A stretch of 64,000 nt of DNA from Cyanobacteria bacterium UBA3301. Its GTDB lineage: Bacteria; Cyanobacteriota; Vampirovibrionia; Gastranaerophilales; Gastranaerophilaceae. Shown here piece by piece: positions 35,336-44,672 of this stretch. The notes under the pieces are model-generated. The model saw only the letters and a list, made by a program, of their open reading frames with translations, was not told the origin of the DNA and ran no database searches. Location: assembly GCA_002361485.1 (NCBI GenBank), contig DESZ01000004.1:45028-109027 (forward strand), written 5' to 3'. Position 1 is the stretch's first letter. Every line of letters begins with the position of its first letter. The translations under genes and the position numbers were made by a program.

Positions 35336-35790
35336 TTCTTTTTGTCTTGAAGCAAAAGCGGATTGCGAGCCTAAGCCGTAGCCATTTTGTTTGTGGCAAA
35401 AGCCCCATAAACAAAATGCGAAGAGCTGTCGATGGCGAGCAACCAAGTAAGAAAAAAACGAACCCAAAAAGAAAAACTCGCTAATTCACAGCAATGCCAT
35501 AAGGCATTGCACAAGACCGCTTAACGCGGTAAAATTTTTTTTTGCCTAAAATAGGCAAAAATCTTTCAGCGCGGCTAAAACAACGCCGCGCGTTTGTTAA
35601 ATCCGGCGCTGCATGCGAACCGTTTTTTAGGTTCGCTATAGATTTTGTCCGATAGGACAAAACGTACGAGCAATTCTGTTCAATATTATTGCGCGGAGCG
35701 ATGCCTTTTGGCAGCGCAGTGAAAAGCGTGTTTTTCCTTTCGGTTCACTTTCCTTTTTGCATCGCAATCAAAAAGGAAAGTGAACAATAA
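35336..35790. repeat. Hairpin-array intergenic element, copy 1
   Basis: A 455-base non-coding stretch made of at least seven consecutive palindromes: CATTTTGTTT (about 35390-35425), GCAATGCC (35491-35510), ACCGC (35516-35530), TTTTTGCCTA (about 35536-35561), GCGCGGC (35569-35591), GCGAACC (about 35618-35638), TTTTGTCC (about 35644-35663), and a 17-bp stem GTTCACTTTCCTTTTTG (about 35742-35787). The core of four hairpins recurs as a reverse complement at 58286-58386. Confidence 0.8.
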
Positions 35791-35838
35791 ATTTGGAAAG
35801 CGTGCATAAATTTAACGTACGAATTAATGAAATATTAT

Positions 35839-37800
35839 TTAGTGTTGATAAATTCTTACATAATTCCAGTAACTTCTAAAAACTTTTTTTACATAGTTTC
35901 TTGTTTCGTCATAAGGAATTTGTTCAACAAATTCATCCGTGTCTGAATATGATAAAGTATTTTTCCAGCGTTGAACCGAACCTATGCCGCCGTTATAACC
36001 GGCGACTGCGGATAAATCCATATTCTTTGCCATTTTTTTTAGGGAAGAATAATATATGTTGCCGAGTTTTATGTTTAGTTCAGGGTTGAATAAATCGGTA
36101 GTGTTAAATGATATTCCGTAATTAATCCCGACATCGTGTGCTGTAGAAGGCATCAATTGCATTAAGCCGATTGCGCCGACTCCTGATTGCGCGTAGGTAT
36201 TAAAATGGCTTTCTTCTCTTATTAATGCCATTATAAGTGCCAAATCATTATTATAATCGGATGTATTATTTTTTATTTGCTTGTAGTAATTCATAGGGTA
36301 AACAAGACGCCACCTCACATCAGTTTTGGGCGGTTTATTTTTTATTTTTTCCATTGCTTTTTGAGCGGTGTAAACAGAAGTCATATAATTACCCTGTTTA
36401 TATTCTGCCCAGCTTTTTATAAATTCATCATCCGCTATTTTTTTTATTAAATCATAATCTTGGACAATAATCAGATTGTATAATAAAGAATTTTTTGCAG
36501 GGTATTTATAAGGATATTCTACGGGTTTTACATCAAGTTTTGTTTGGATAACCGCATTATTTAAACTCTTTGTAATCCAAAAGGCTCTATATGCATAGTA
36601 TGAATCAGGGAAATTATTTATTACATTTCTGTATAAAATATCAAATTGCGGATTATGTGAATATTTTTGTTCAATTTTGGCGCGCCAAAACATAACCATA
36701 TCTATATTCTCGCTTTCGGGGTATTTAAGAATATAATCATCAGCAACAGTTTTTGCGCCTCCGTAATTTTTATTCAATATCCTGCCTAAAATTATATTTT
36801 CCATTGCTGATTGAGCAAACTGTCCTTTCGGGAAATTGGCGTATAATTGTTCATAGCAGGCAAGTCTTGACGATTTTGGAGAATGTTTGCATTTTATATT
36901 CCAAATATAGTCTTTATTTTTACCTTTAGCTTTTCCTAATAAATAGGAAGATGCTTGATAATAATCTTGTTCTGTTTTTATATATTCTTCAATGGCATTA
37001 TTATAATCTGATTTATCAACCTTATCTCCGTTTTCTGAAATCCCGTCAAGAATAATGGATTTACCTTTTTGGTTTTGGCCTTTTTTTAAATAATTAACCC
37101 CTTGGATAGCCCAGCTTTTTGTTAAATCGGTATTTGAAAGAATTTTTTCAGCTTCGTTATAATTTCCTGATTTGTAATATGATTTTGCAATAAGCATCAA
37201 ATCATCAGGTTTAATTTCCGGGTTAAATTCTCGCCAGCTTTTAACAACTTCCGATGCTAATCTGCCGTCAGGGTATTGTGTCAGATATTGGCGAAATTTG
37301 TTTTCTGTTTTGGCTTTATTTTCAGGTACTTCTGCTGCCTCAATTTTTGCTAAATAGTATTCTGATGCTATTTCGTAATCTCTTTTCGGATGTGATTTTA
37401 TAACACTTTTGAAATATTTTTTTGCATCCTTCGGATTTTTATTAATTAGAATTTGTCCGAGTCGATATTTTGCTTCAACAGTTAATTCGTTACTCGGGTA
37501 GCGCGAAACAAGTGTTTTATACGCAAGTTCTTCAGAGTTCGTATCATCAAGAATTCCGGCACATTGAGCCTGTCTGTACAATGCTGCCGGCTTTATTTTT
37601 GACATGGGATTTATGCGGGAAAATAAATAGTATGAATTTGAATAATTTTTATTTCTAAAATCTTCCAGAGCCGCTCTATAAATATTCAGCGCTTTGTCTC
37701 TCGATTGCAAAAATTTCCCACCGTAAAAACATGCTATTAATGTTACGGCTATAAGCGCTAATTTTATTGTATTTTTTACATCCTCAGATAAATTAAACAT
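35839..37800 (-). CDS. Soluble lytic transglycosylase, Slt70-like with TPR superhelix
   Basis: Cleaves the MurNAc-GlcNAc bond of peptidoglycan with anhydro-product formation. 653 residues: an N-terminal membrane or signal segment (IKLALIAVTLIACFYGGKFL), a long TPR-like helical U domain, and the C-terminal SLT domain with the catalytic Glu in LIREESHFN (near residue 530), GVGAIGLMQLMPSTAHDVG and AVAGYNGGIGSVQRWKNTL. The layout matches Slt70. It probably acts in the periplasm, anchored or secreted. Next to a hairpin-array repeat. No ribosome site is obvious at its ATG. Confidence 0.92.
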   Translation of the reverse strand: MFNLSEDVKNTIKLALIAVTLIACFYGGKFLQSRDKALNIYRAALEDFRNKNYSNSYYLFSRINPMSKIKPAALYRQAQCAGILDDTNSEELAYKTLVSRYPSNELTVEAKYRLGQILINKNPKDAKKYFKSVIKSHPKRDYEIASEYYLAKIEAAEVPENKAKTENKFRQYLTQYPDGRLASEVVKSWREFNPEIKPDDLMLIAKSYYKSGNYNEAEKILSNTDLTKSWAIQGVNYLKKGQNQKGKSIILDGISENGDKVDKSDYNNAIEEYIKTEQDYYQASSYLLGKAKGKNKDYIWNIKCKHSPKSSRLACYEQLYANFPKGQFAQSAMENIILGRILNKNYGGAKTVADDYILKYPESENIDMVMFWRAKIEQKYSHNPQFDILYRNVINNFPDSYYAYRAFWITKSLNNAVIQTKLDVKPVEYPYKYPAKNSLLYNLIIVQDYDLIKKIADDEFIKSWAEYKQGNYMTSVYTAQKAMEKIKNKPPKTDVRWRLVYPMNYYKQIKNNTSDYNNDLALIMALIREESHFNTYAQSGVGAIGLMQLMPSTAHDVGINYGISFNTTDLFNPELNIKLGNIYYSSLKKMAKNMDLSAVAGYNGGIGSVQRWKNTLSYSDTDEFVEQIPYDETRNYVKKVFRSYWNYVRIYQH

Positions 37801-37882
37801 ACTATTATTAACAAAAGTATATCATGCACATATTATATATTCTATTTTAATTTCTCTCAAATTGCATAAACAGACTGTGGCT

Positions 37883-38803
37883 CTATTTTGTCCCGCAGTT
37901 TATTGTACATTTATTTTTGCAATTTTTTCTGTAGCACATTGGTTCTGCGTGGATGGATATTGAACAATTGGGGTATATTTTTCTTATGTTTTGTTCTATT
38001 TCGTCACAAATTTTATGACAATCACAAATTGTTGTATCTTTTTTAAATTGCAAGGTGAGGTTTATATCTTTTGTCGGACCGAGACGACGAGCTTTTATTC
38101 CGTGTTTCTTTAATTTTGTGGTATCTGAATAATTATTTATAATTTGTTCTATTTGTTTGATGTCCTCTTCAGGAAGAGAGTGGTCAAGAAGATTCATCCA
38201 GGATTTGTTTGTTATAAAATGACCTGTTCTGAATATAAAAACAGCAACTAAAATTGCTATAATAGGATCAAGTACACTGTATCCCGTTATTTTAATCAAA
38301 AATAAACCGATTAAAACCCCAAAAGATGAATATACATCAGTTCTTAAATGTTGTCCGTCCGCGTATAATGATATTGAATCGGAAGATTTCGCAACTTTAA
38401 AAATATAAGAACTTACGACAAAATTCATAATTACGGCAATAGCCATTACGGTAATCCCTAGAAGGTTTTCAGTTTGTGCAGGCATGCCTGAGATTATTTT
38501 TTTAGTTGCTTCAAATATTATAAAAATTGCGGCTAAAATTATTAAAAATCCTTCAATAAATCCTGCCATATCTTCGTATTTTCCATGTCCGTATGGGTGA
38601 TCATCATCTGCAGGCTCGCTTGATTTAATTACTGAAAAATATGTAATAATCGAAGCAATGAAGTCACTTAGCGAATGAATCGCTTCCGATATGATACTTA
38701 AGCTTCCTGAAATTACCCCTACAATAATTTTTAAAATTGTAAGAGTTACATTTGAGATTATAGATAATCCTGCTGCTATTTTTTTTCTTTGATTAATATT
38801 CAT
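37883..38803 (-). CDS. Cation-efflux (CDF) transporter
   Basis: 306 residues with six hydrophobic helices and a cytoplasmic C-terminal domain. The metal site residues are visible: HSLSD in helix II (H43xxxD47) and HLRTD in helix V. The C-terminal GPTKDINLTLQF to IYPNCSISIHAEP is the CDF dimerisation domain; it ends in a Cys-rich tail (CYRKNCKNKCTINCG) that could bind metal. Exports a divalent cation such as Zn, Mn or Fe using the proton gradient; which one cannot be told. Between two lytic enzymes, in opposite orientation to the next. Confidence 0.9.
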   Translation of the reverse strand: MNINQRKKIAAGLSIISNVTLTILKIIVGVISGSLSIISEAIHSLSDFIASIITYFSVIKSSEPADDDHPYGHGKYEDMAGFIEGFLIILAAIFIIFEATKKIISGMPAQTENLLGITVMAIAVIMNFVVSSYIFKVAKSSDSISLYADGQHLRTDVYSSFGVLIGLFLIKITGYSVLDPIIAILVAVFIFRTGHFITNKSWMNLLDHSLPEEDIKQIEQIINNYSDTTKLKKHGIKARRLGPTKDINLTLQFKKDTTICDCHKICDEIEQNIRKIYPNCSISIHAEPMCYRKNCKNKCTINCGTK

Positions 38804-38883
38804 ACTAATATGGATAATAGCATATTATTTAAAAAAGTGGTATCTTTTTTCTTGTGATATAATAGATAAAAAAGAGGGTTTAT

Positions 38884-39351
38884 ATGTTTATGAAAAATAT
38901 TTTAAGAATTTTATTTTCTGTAATGTTGTGTTTATTTGTTTCTTTGTCATCTTTTGGGGCAACGAGCGATGAAATTAAACAAAATATTATCACTCAGGCA
39001 AAATCAATGGGTGTTGATCCGGCAATTGTTTTAAGTATTGCAAAAACAGAATCAGGTTTCAGACAGGATATAAAAAGCGCAAGCGGACATGTCGGGGTAT
39101 TCCAATTGTCTCCCGCAACCGCAAAAACAATGGGGTTTAACGCTTATGATTTAAATGACAATATAAAAGGCGGAATAACTTATTATAAAAATATGTATAA
39201 TAAATTTGGTTCTATGGAGCTGGCGGTTGCAGCTTATCAGACAGGTCCTTTAAATATAGCACGCAACGGCAATAAAGTGCCGGGTTATTCCAAACCTTTT
39301 GTCTCAAGGATTATGGCCGATTATAGAAATTATAAAAGCGCAGGGATTTAA
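38884..39351 (+). CDS. Small secreted lytic transglycosylase-like protein
   Basis: 155 residues: a signal peptide (MKNILRILFSVMLCLFVSLSSFGA) then a compact SLT domain. The catalytic Glu is in AKTESGFRQD (E56), with GHVGVFQLSPATAKTMGF and AVAAYQTGPLNIARNG. This is about the smallest form of the fold, close to bacteriophage or type III/IV-associated lytic enzymes. Promoter TATAAT and ribosome site GAGGG are clear. It overlaps the convergent 123-residue gene by four bases. Confidence 0.88.
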   Translation: MFMKNILRILFSVMLCLFVSLSSFGATSDEIKQNIITQAKSMGVDPAIVLSIAKTESGFRQDIKSASGHVGVFQLSPATAKTMGFNAYDLNDNIKGGITYYKNMYNKFGSMELAVAAYQTGPLNIARNGNKVPGYSKPFVSRIMADYRNYKSAGI

Positions 39352-39719
39352 CTTTGATATGTGTCGTCGGCTTTTAGTTGAACAATACCCGCTTCAGGAT
39401 TTAGTGCTTCTATGATAATTTTATTTGTTCCTTCTTGCAGGCAGTCTTGACCTGTCATAATAAGTGTTCCTGTTTGACCGAGTCTGAAAACGACAGGGTT
39501 GTCTTCAGAAACATCTGTACCGATATATTCGGTATTATTGGTTATAAATTTTACGTCTTTTGGCTCAAATGTAACATCATTGATTTTTACATAATTAAAC
39601 CCGCTTATAAGTCCAGGCCCCAGAATGTTTTTCAAATTTACGCTCACTCCGTTTTCCAGTTTCTTTAGTGAACCTTTTTGGTAAATTCTCTTAATCAAAA
39701 ATTCCGGTACTATTGCCAT
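39348..39719 (-). CDS. Unknown protein following a GH35 gene
   Basis: 123 residues of mixed strands with no signal peptide: PEFLIKRIYQKGSLKKLENG, then SVNLKNILGPGLISGF and an end rich in strands (GTLIMTGQDCLQEGTNKIIIEAL). It starts 15 bases after the GH35 stop on the same strand, so is likely co-transcribed. I have the impression of having seen this N-terminus in hypothetical proteins of anaerobes but cannot name it. A beta-rich accessory domain is the most that can be said. Confidence 0.5.
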   Translation of the reverse strand: MAIVPEFLIKRIYQKGSLKKLENGVSVNLKNILGPGLISGFNYVKINDVTFEPKDVKFITNNTEYIGTDVSEDNPVVFRLGQTGTLIMTGQDCLQEGTNKIIIEALNPEAGIVQLKADDTYQS

Positions 39720-39734
39720 TTTTAAATCCTCGTA

Positions 39735-42152
39735 TTATTTAAATAACTGATATTGTTTAAATGTTCCTATTAATATTTTAACATTTTTTATATCAGATTT
39801 AAACCCCCATTTGGATTTAATATTTCTGTCTTTTTCCCATACGACAACTTCTAATTTGTTGTGCGGCTTTAGAAATTCATTTATCAGATAAAATTTATCC
39901 TGAACGTGGGTGCGTTTTATGTATCTGCCGATTTTTATTCCGTTTAGGAATATCGTTGCTCGTCTGCAGTTAAAATCTTCAAATGATATATATTTTCCAA
40001 AAAATACATTATCTTTTATATCAACATCAAAATTTGTTGTGATTTTTGTCAAATATGGGTTTTCGCTTTCCCATTTTTTGTCGCGTTCTATGGAAAGCTT
40101 TTCATTGACATAAAATTTGATAGGGATTTGCGGAGTCGTTTCAAAATGTACAAGTCCGCGCGGATTGTTTGTATCGCCCGAAAAACCTTTGTCAAAGCCT
40201 AAATTTTGAACTAATACGGTAAGCTCATTTATTTCATTTTTTAAAATAGTTTTATTTAAAGGTATTGAAATGGTTTCGGGAACATCCTGAAGTTTTTCTA
40301 TTTTGTAACTGTTGCGATTAAGAACTTCTTTACCGTTTATATAGACTGCAAAGAGATGTCGTGCACTCAATGTAATTTCTGTAAGAGTGTTTGGAAGTTT
40401 TGCTTTGTACCAGACAAATTCATCATACATACCGCAAGAAAGTGAATCTGTTTTATCTTCGACCTTTTGCCAATTTGAATAATCATAATCAACATCAATT
40501 TCAGGTGAACAAAAATCAACTGATGATATTTTCAAAATTTCTTTTTTTGTTGTCGGTTTTAATTCATTTACGACATAGTGTTTTTTTGCAAATTTATGTT
40601 TTAAATCGAAATATGCAATTTCGGAATTTTTTTCAAGAGCTATTGCGCCGTTAGGCAATACATAGTCGGCATTGAAAATAATCTTATTATCTAAAACCCA
40701 GCTTTTATCCGCTAATTGTTTTGAAATAAATACAAATTGAGTTGTTTTATTTTCATTTTTAAAAGTTAAGTGTTCAAAATTTTTTTTATTGCCCGATATA
40801 ATTTCACCGTTTTTGATATATATATTTGCCTTATCATCCGCAATAAAAAATACGGCATCTTCATTTTCGTTCTGTAATCTTGTAAAAATCTCCAAATCGG
40901 AAAATTCTATTTCGCATCCTTTAAGTTTTAGGTTTATTGGACAAATTTTCATATCATAAGGACGTAATTTAATCTGTTTATCAAACGGAAGTTGAATGTC
41001 TGTTTCTTGCGGGTTCATATTCCTGATAAAAAGCCAATCGCAATCGTTTTCCAAATCATGGCGCATCTTTGCATAAATATTTTCCTGATAAAAATCAAAA
41101 TCTTTCGGTTCGGTTTTTGTAAATCCGAAAGCATCCACAAAATAATTTATTTCTTTAGCTTTGTAAAAATTACTTTGCATAACCCCAAACTCGTCAATGG
41201 GAGCAGTGAATTCATAACTCGTATAAACCTCATCGCAGGCTAAATTACCCCAATTTGTGCCTCCTACGGTCATATAATGATTAAATAACGTAACCCCTTG
41301 AGAGAGCGCGGTTTTTGTCATGATGTTTATATGCTCATCACCTAAAGCGTCGCGTATATGTTTGTACCCCGAACCGTCCCATTTATCAAACCATCCTGAT
41401 TGCATTTCTGCAATAAACGGCGGAGAATCTTCTTTTGCGCCTCTAAAGATTTCTTCAACATTATCTAAAGTATCAAAACAAAAATTATCCTGTTTCCAAT
41501 TTTGGTTAGGGTTTATGTAAGGGTATAAATCAAGAGCGTATATATCAACGCAATCTGCCCACAACCCCGCAAAATATGCGTCATTATGAAATATTGGACA
41601 TTTTACTCCGCGTTCGCGCGCCATTTTGTACAGCTCGCGCATATAGTCTTCTTCCATTGAATCTGTTGCATATTCATTTTCTATTTGAAAAAGTATTACA
41701 TTGTCAAATTCGTTTATAACAGGAATAATTTGGTCATACCATTGCGCAATATATTCCATATATTTCGGAGAATATTTGTATTCTGTTCCGATTCTGTTGC
41801 GCGGAATAACTTCTTCATCTTTTAAAAGCCAAAACGGTAATCCGCCGGCATTGACTTCCCCGTTAATAAACGGCCCGGGGCGTGCAATAATATATAATCC
41901 GCAATCCTTTGCAGCTTGAAGGATTTTTCTTACGTCTTTTATCCCTGTAAAATCGTATTTATCAGGAGCAGGGCTGTGGTAATTCCAATTAAAATAGATA
42001 TCAACGGCATTATATCCGCCTGATTTCATTTTCTGAAATCTGTCGCGAGCCATTCTTTCCCCCGGAGTGCGGAAATAATGATACGCTCCGCTTTTTATGA
42101 ACATGCGTTCCCCATCAATAATTAAGGAATATTTGTCGAAAGTTACTTCCAT
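39735..42152 (-). CDS. Beta-galactosidase, glycoside hydrolase family 35
   Basis: 805 residues. GH35 signatures: GAYHYFRTPGERMARDRFQK, ARPGPFINGEVNAGGLPFWL, the acid/base Glu in LFQIENEYA (near residue 157) and the nucleophile Glu in PPFIAEMQSGW (near 247), which agrees with the expected E(F/M)xxGW. The long C-terminal part (jelly-roll domains) includes RATIFLNGIKIGRY, a classic GH35 C-terminal motif. No signal peptide, so probably acts on imported galactosides. A strong promoter with a leaderless layout precedes it. It suggests use of plant or host-glycan galactose in the gut. Confidence 0.93.
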   Translation of the reverse strand: MEVTFDKYSLIIDGERMFIKSGAYHYFRTPGERMARDRFQKMKSGGYNAVDIYFNWNYHSPAPDKYDFTGIKDVRKILQAAKDCGLYIIARPGPFINGEVNAGGLPFWLLKDEEVIPRNRIGTEYKYSPKYMEYIAQWYDQIIPVINEFDNVILFQIENEYATDSMEEDYMRELYKMARERGVKCPIFHNDAYFAGLWADCVDIYALDLYPYINPNQNWKQDNFCFDTLDNVEEIFRGAKEDSPPFIAEMQSGWFDKWDGSGYKHIRDALGDEHINIMTKTALSQGVTLFNHYMTVGGTNWGNLACDEVYTSYEFTAPIDEFGVMQSNFYKAKEINYFVDAFGFTKTEPKDFDFYQENIYAKMRHDLENDCDWLFIRNMNPQETDIQLPFDKQIKLRPYDMKICPINLKLKGCEIEFSDLEIFTRLQNENEDAVFFIADDKANIYIKNGEIISGNKKNFEHLTFKNENKTTQFVFISKQLADKSWVLDNKIIFNADYVLPNGAIALEKNSEIAYFDLKHKFAKKHYVVNELKPTTKKEILKISSVDFCSPEIDVDYDYSNWQKVEDKTDSLSCGMYDEFVWYKAKLPNTLTEITLSARHLFAVYINGKEVLNRNSYKIEKLQDVPETISIPLNKTILKNEINELTVLVQNLGFDKGFSGDTNNPRGLVHFETTPQIPIKFYVNEKLSIERDKKWESENPYLTKITTNFDVDIKDNVFFGKYISFEDFNCRRATIFLNGIKIGRYIKRTHVQDKFYLINEFLKPHNKLEVVVWEKDRNIKSKWGFKSDIKNVKILIGTFKQYQLFK

Positions 42153-42159
42153 TATTTTT

Positions 42160-42187
42160 ATTGTACAAATATTTTTAATTCGGTCAA
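42160..42187 (-). promoter_or_regulatory. Promoter of the GH35 gene, leaderless layout
   Basis: Minus strand: -35 TTGACC (42182-42187), 16 bases, -10 TACAAT (42160-42165), then seven bases to the ATG at 42152. Transcription would start at the A of ATG; no ribosome site fits. The best of the leaderless candidates in the window. Confidence 0.65.
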
Positions 42188-42220
42188 ATTTGTAATCTTG
42201 GGTTGATATTCAAGCACAAA

Positions 42221-42252
42221 TTAAAAGACAAGCATTAAGCCTGTCTTTTAAT
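42221..42252 (-). terminator. Terminator of tRNA-Arg, bidirectional
   Basis: An 11-bp stem AAAAGACAGGC/GCTTGTCTTTT (minus strand) with a T-rich end just downstream of the tRNA. Confidence 0.8.
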
Positions 42253-42253
42253 T

Positions 42254-42327
<74 letters not shown>

Positions 42328-42489
42328 ATAACTTATTCAATTGTAATTTTTATTGAAAATGACTCCGCTCGGAAACCTGCCAAGATTGTTATTCAACAAT
42401 CCTGCCCGTTTCCTCGACTCCGCCTGCGCGGATACATCCGCTTCGGCTTGTCTCTATAGCTCGCCGCATGGCAGCTGAGCTACGGGCGC
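42328..42489. repeat. Tandem repeat unit 1 carrying a tRNA-Arg 5' fragment
   Basis: 162 bases adjoining the tRNA 5' end. It ends (in plus coordinates) with CAGCTGAGCTACGGGCGC, the first 18 bases of the tRNA-Arg in reverse complement. The interior holds a GC-rich region that begins GACTCCGCTCGGAAACCTGC and ends near CGCATGG. Confidence 0.85.
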
Positions 42490-42653
42490 ATAATTTATTC
42501 AATTGTAATTTTTATTGAAAATGACTCCGCTCGGAAACCTGCCAAGATTGTTATTCAACAATCCTGCCCGTTTCCTCGACTCCGCCTGCCCGCGGATACA
42601 TCCGCTTCGGCTTGTCTCTATAGCTCGCCGCATGGCAGCTGAGCTACGGGCGC
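42490..42653. repeat. Tandem repeat unit 2 carrying a tRNA-Arg 5' fragment
   Basis: Nearly identical to unit 1 with a 2-base insertion (GCCTGCCCGCGG against GCCTGCGCGG), 164 bases, and it again ends with the 18-base tRNA 5' fragment. Confidence 0.85.
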
Positions 42654-42776
42654 ATAATTTATTTAACTATACTAATATCTTATGAAAAACATATTTACTT
42701 TTCAAGTCTATTTTTTATTTTAACATATTTGCTATATATTCAATTTGTTCTATAATCTAATTAGGGATAGAGTTTA

Positions 42777-44672
42777 ATGAAGAATATTTTTATAAAAGTC
42801 TTACTTATTTTTACATTTATCTTATGTTCTGTTGTGACATCTTTTGCTGTTGATGAAAATACTATACCAAAAGATTACGGTATAAATTCTGTTACCTTCG
42901 ATGATTCAGGGAATTTCTTCTCCATAAACAGTGGAGATTCGGAAAATTATTCACTTGAAGTTAATCCTAAATTGTTTATTGTCGAAGATGAAAATAAAGC
43001 ATTTTTTGATTTGCCAAATGCTGTTTTAAAGTCATCAAAACAAAACTTAGTTATAAAATCAGATTGTGTTAATGAAATTATTGTAAGCCAGCATTCCGCA
43101 AACCCTAATATAGTAAGAGTTGTAATATATTATAATCCGGAATATAACCCCCGAAATATAAAGCTGAAACGCGTTAATGAAACATTTTTTGTGACTTTCA
43201 AAAATCCGACGATTTCAAATTATTATTTTCAAGAAATTTACAATGAATCAGGTGTGAAAGAACAGTTTGAATCAACAGAAATTCAACCGAAGATTATCGG
43301 TATGCAAAATATATTTAAAGAAATTAATGCTTCTTTTTCTGATAACGGGAATCAGAATAGCGCACAAAATGATGAGCAAAATTTTATTCTTACAAATAAA
43401 GATTTGTATTTGCAATCAAAATATTACATAAATGATATTAATTTTAAGGGGTCTATGCCTGTTATTATTGGTTTGGGAAATTATATTTTGTCTAAACCGA
43501 TTTATTTAAGTTCCCCTTCAAGAGTTGCGTATGATGTATATAATGCGGTTGTAAACCCAACTATTCGAAATAAAGAAATATCTTTTGGCAATAATTCGAC
43601 AATAAAAATCGGTCAGTTTGATAAGTCAACGGCCAGAATAGTTTTGACTGACAATCATCCGGAGCGCTTTTTACCTGTTGTATACGGTGATATGCAAAAA
43701 CTGGTATTTTTTGATACTAAAACTACCCCTTTAAATTTGTATTCGACATTGACGGATTTAACCGCCATAACTTATGAAAAACCTGACGGTCAATTTTATT
43801 CGTTTAAAATGGTATTTTCAAAGCCTTTAATATATGGCATAAATCGCACTTCCAAGAGTCTTGATTTAATGCTGTATAACTTGAATAACTATTATGAAGG
43901 TGCAATGAGTTCCGAATTGCGTGATACTCCTTTTGGAAATTTTACTATCAAAGAAATCAAAGGCGGAGGTGCTAAATTATCCATACCTTTAGAAAAGGCT
44001 GATATGGCAAATATATTTTTGGGCTCTGACGGAAAAACTTTGCGTATTAAATCCAAAATCCTAAAACCCGCACCTCAAAAAGAAGAACCTTTAGAATTAA
44101 AAACACCGGAAATTGTTGTGCCATTGATTGAAAAAATTCCGGGTAAAAAATATGTTGTAATTGACCCGGGACATGGCGGATCTGATGTTGGTGCAACGCG
44201 TAATAATGTCTATGAAAAAGATATTGTTTTAGATATGTCTAAACGTGTCGAAAAACTTTTAACAAAAAAAGGTTATATAGTAAAAATGACAAGAAAAGAT
44301 GATGCTACGGTGTCTTTACAGGAAAGAGTTGATTTTTCCGAGAGCATTCAACCCGATGTTTATGTAAGTATTCATGTAAATTCAAGCAACAGCGATGCTC
44401 CGACAGGTATTGAAACGCATTATTATAAAGATAACAGTTTAGAACTTGCAAAATATGTCCATGCATCAATGCTAAATAATGTCAATGCAAAAGATAGAGG
44501 CTTGTTTAAATCAAAATTTTATGTTATAAATCATACGACATCACCTGCGATACTGGTTGAGACAGGGTTTATTTCAAATCCGTCAGAGCGTGCGCAATTG
44601 GTGGCAGAAAGCAGAAAAAATGCAACAGCTAAAGCGATAGCAGAGGGAATTGATGAATATCTTAAAAAGTGA
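42777..44672 (+). CDS. amiC: N-acetylmuramoyl-L-alanine amidase with AMIN region
   Basis: 631 residues: a signal peptide (IFIKVLLIFTFILCSVVTSFA), a long region with AMIN-like strand patterns (residues 30-430, for example KTLRIKSKIL at its end), and the C-terminal Amidase_3 domain from about 458: VVIDPGHGGSDVGA (zinc His), YEKDIVLD (zinc Glu), SIHVNSS (zinc His) and ETGFISNPSE (catalytic Glu). It splits the peptide from MurNAc in cell separation. TATAAT and AGGGA precede it. It overlaps murI by 20 bases. Confidence 0.92.
   Translation: MKNIFIKVLLIFTFILCSVVTSFAVDENTIPKDYGINSVTFDDSGNFFSINSGDSENYSLEVNPKLFIVEDENKAFFDLPNAVLKSSKQNLVIKSDCVNEIIVSQHSANPNIVRVVIYYNPEYNPRNIKLKRVNETFFVTFKNPTISNYYFQEIYNESGVKEQFESTEIQPKIIGMQNIFKEINASFSDNGNQNSAQNDEQNFILTNKDLYLQSKYYINDINFKGSMPVIIGLGNYILSKPIYLSSPSRVAYDVYNAVVNPTIRNKEISFGNNSTIKIGQFDKSTARIVLTDNHPERFLPVVYGDMQKLVFFDTKTTPLNLYSTLTDLTAITYEKPDGQFYSFKMVFSKPLIYGINRTSKSLDLMLYNLNNYYEGAMSSELRDTPFGNFTIKEIKGGGAKLSIPLEKADMANIFLGSDGKTLRIKSKILKPAPQKEEPLELKTPEIVVPLIEKIPGKKYVVIDPGHGGSDVGATRNNVYEKDIVLDMSKRVEKLLTKKGYIVKMTRKDDATVSLQERVDFSESIQPDVYVSIHVNSSNSDAPTGIETHYYKDNSLELAKYVHASMLNNVNAKDRGLFKSKFYVINHTTSPAILVETGFISNPSERAQLVAESRKNATAKAIAEGIDEYLKK

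Noticed and set aside
35491..35592. Hairpin string as a possible CRISPR array
   Set aside because: The palindromes differ from each other and there are no regular spacers or cas genes.
42328..42653. Two more tRNA genes
   Set aside because: Only the first 18 bases of the tRNA recur; there is no anticodon or T arm in the units.
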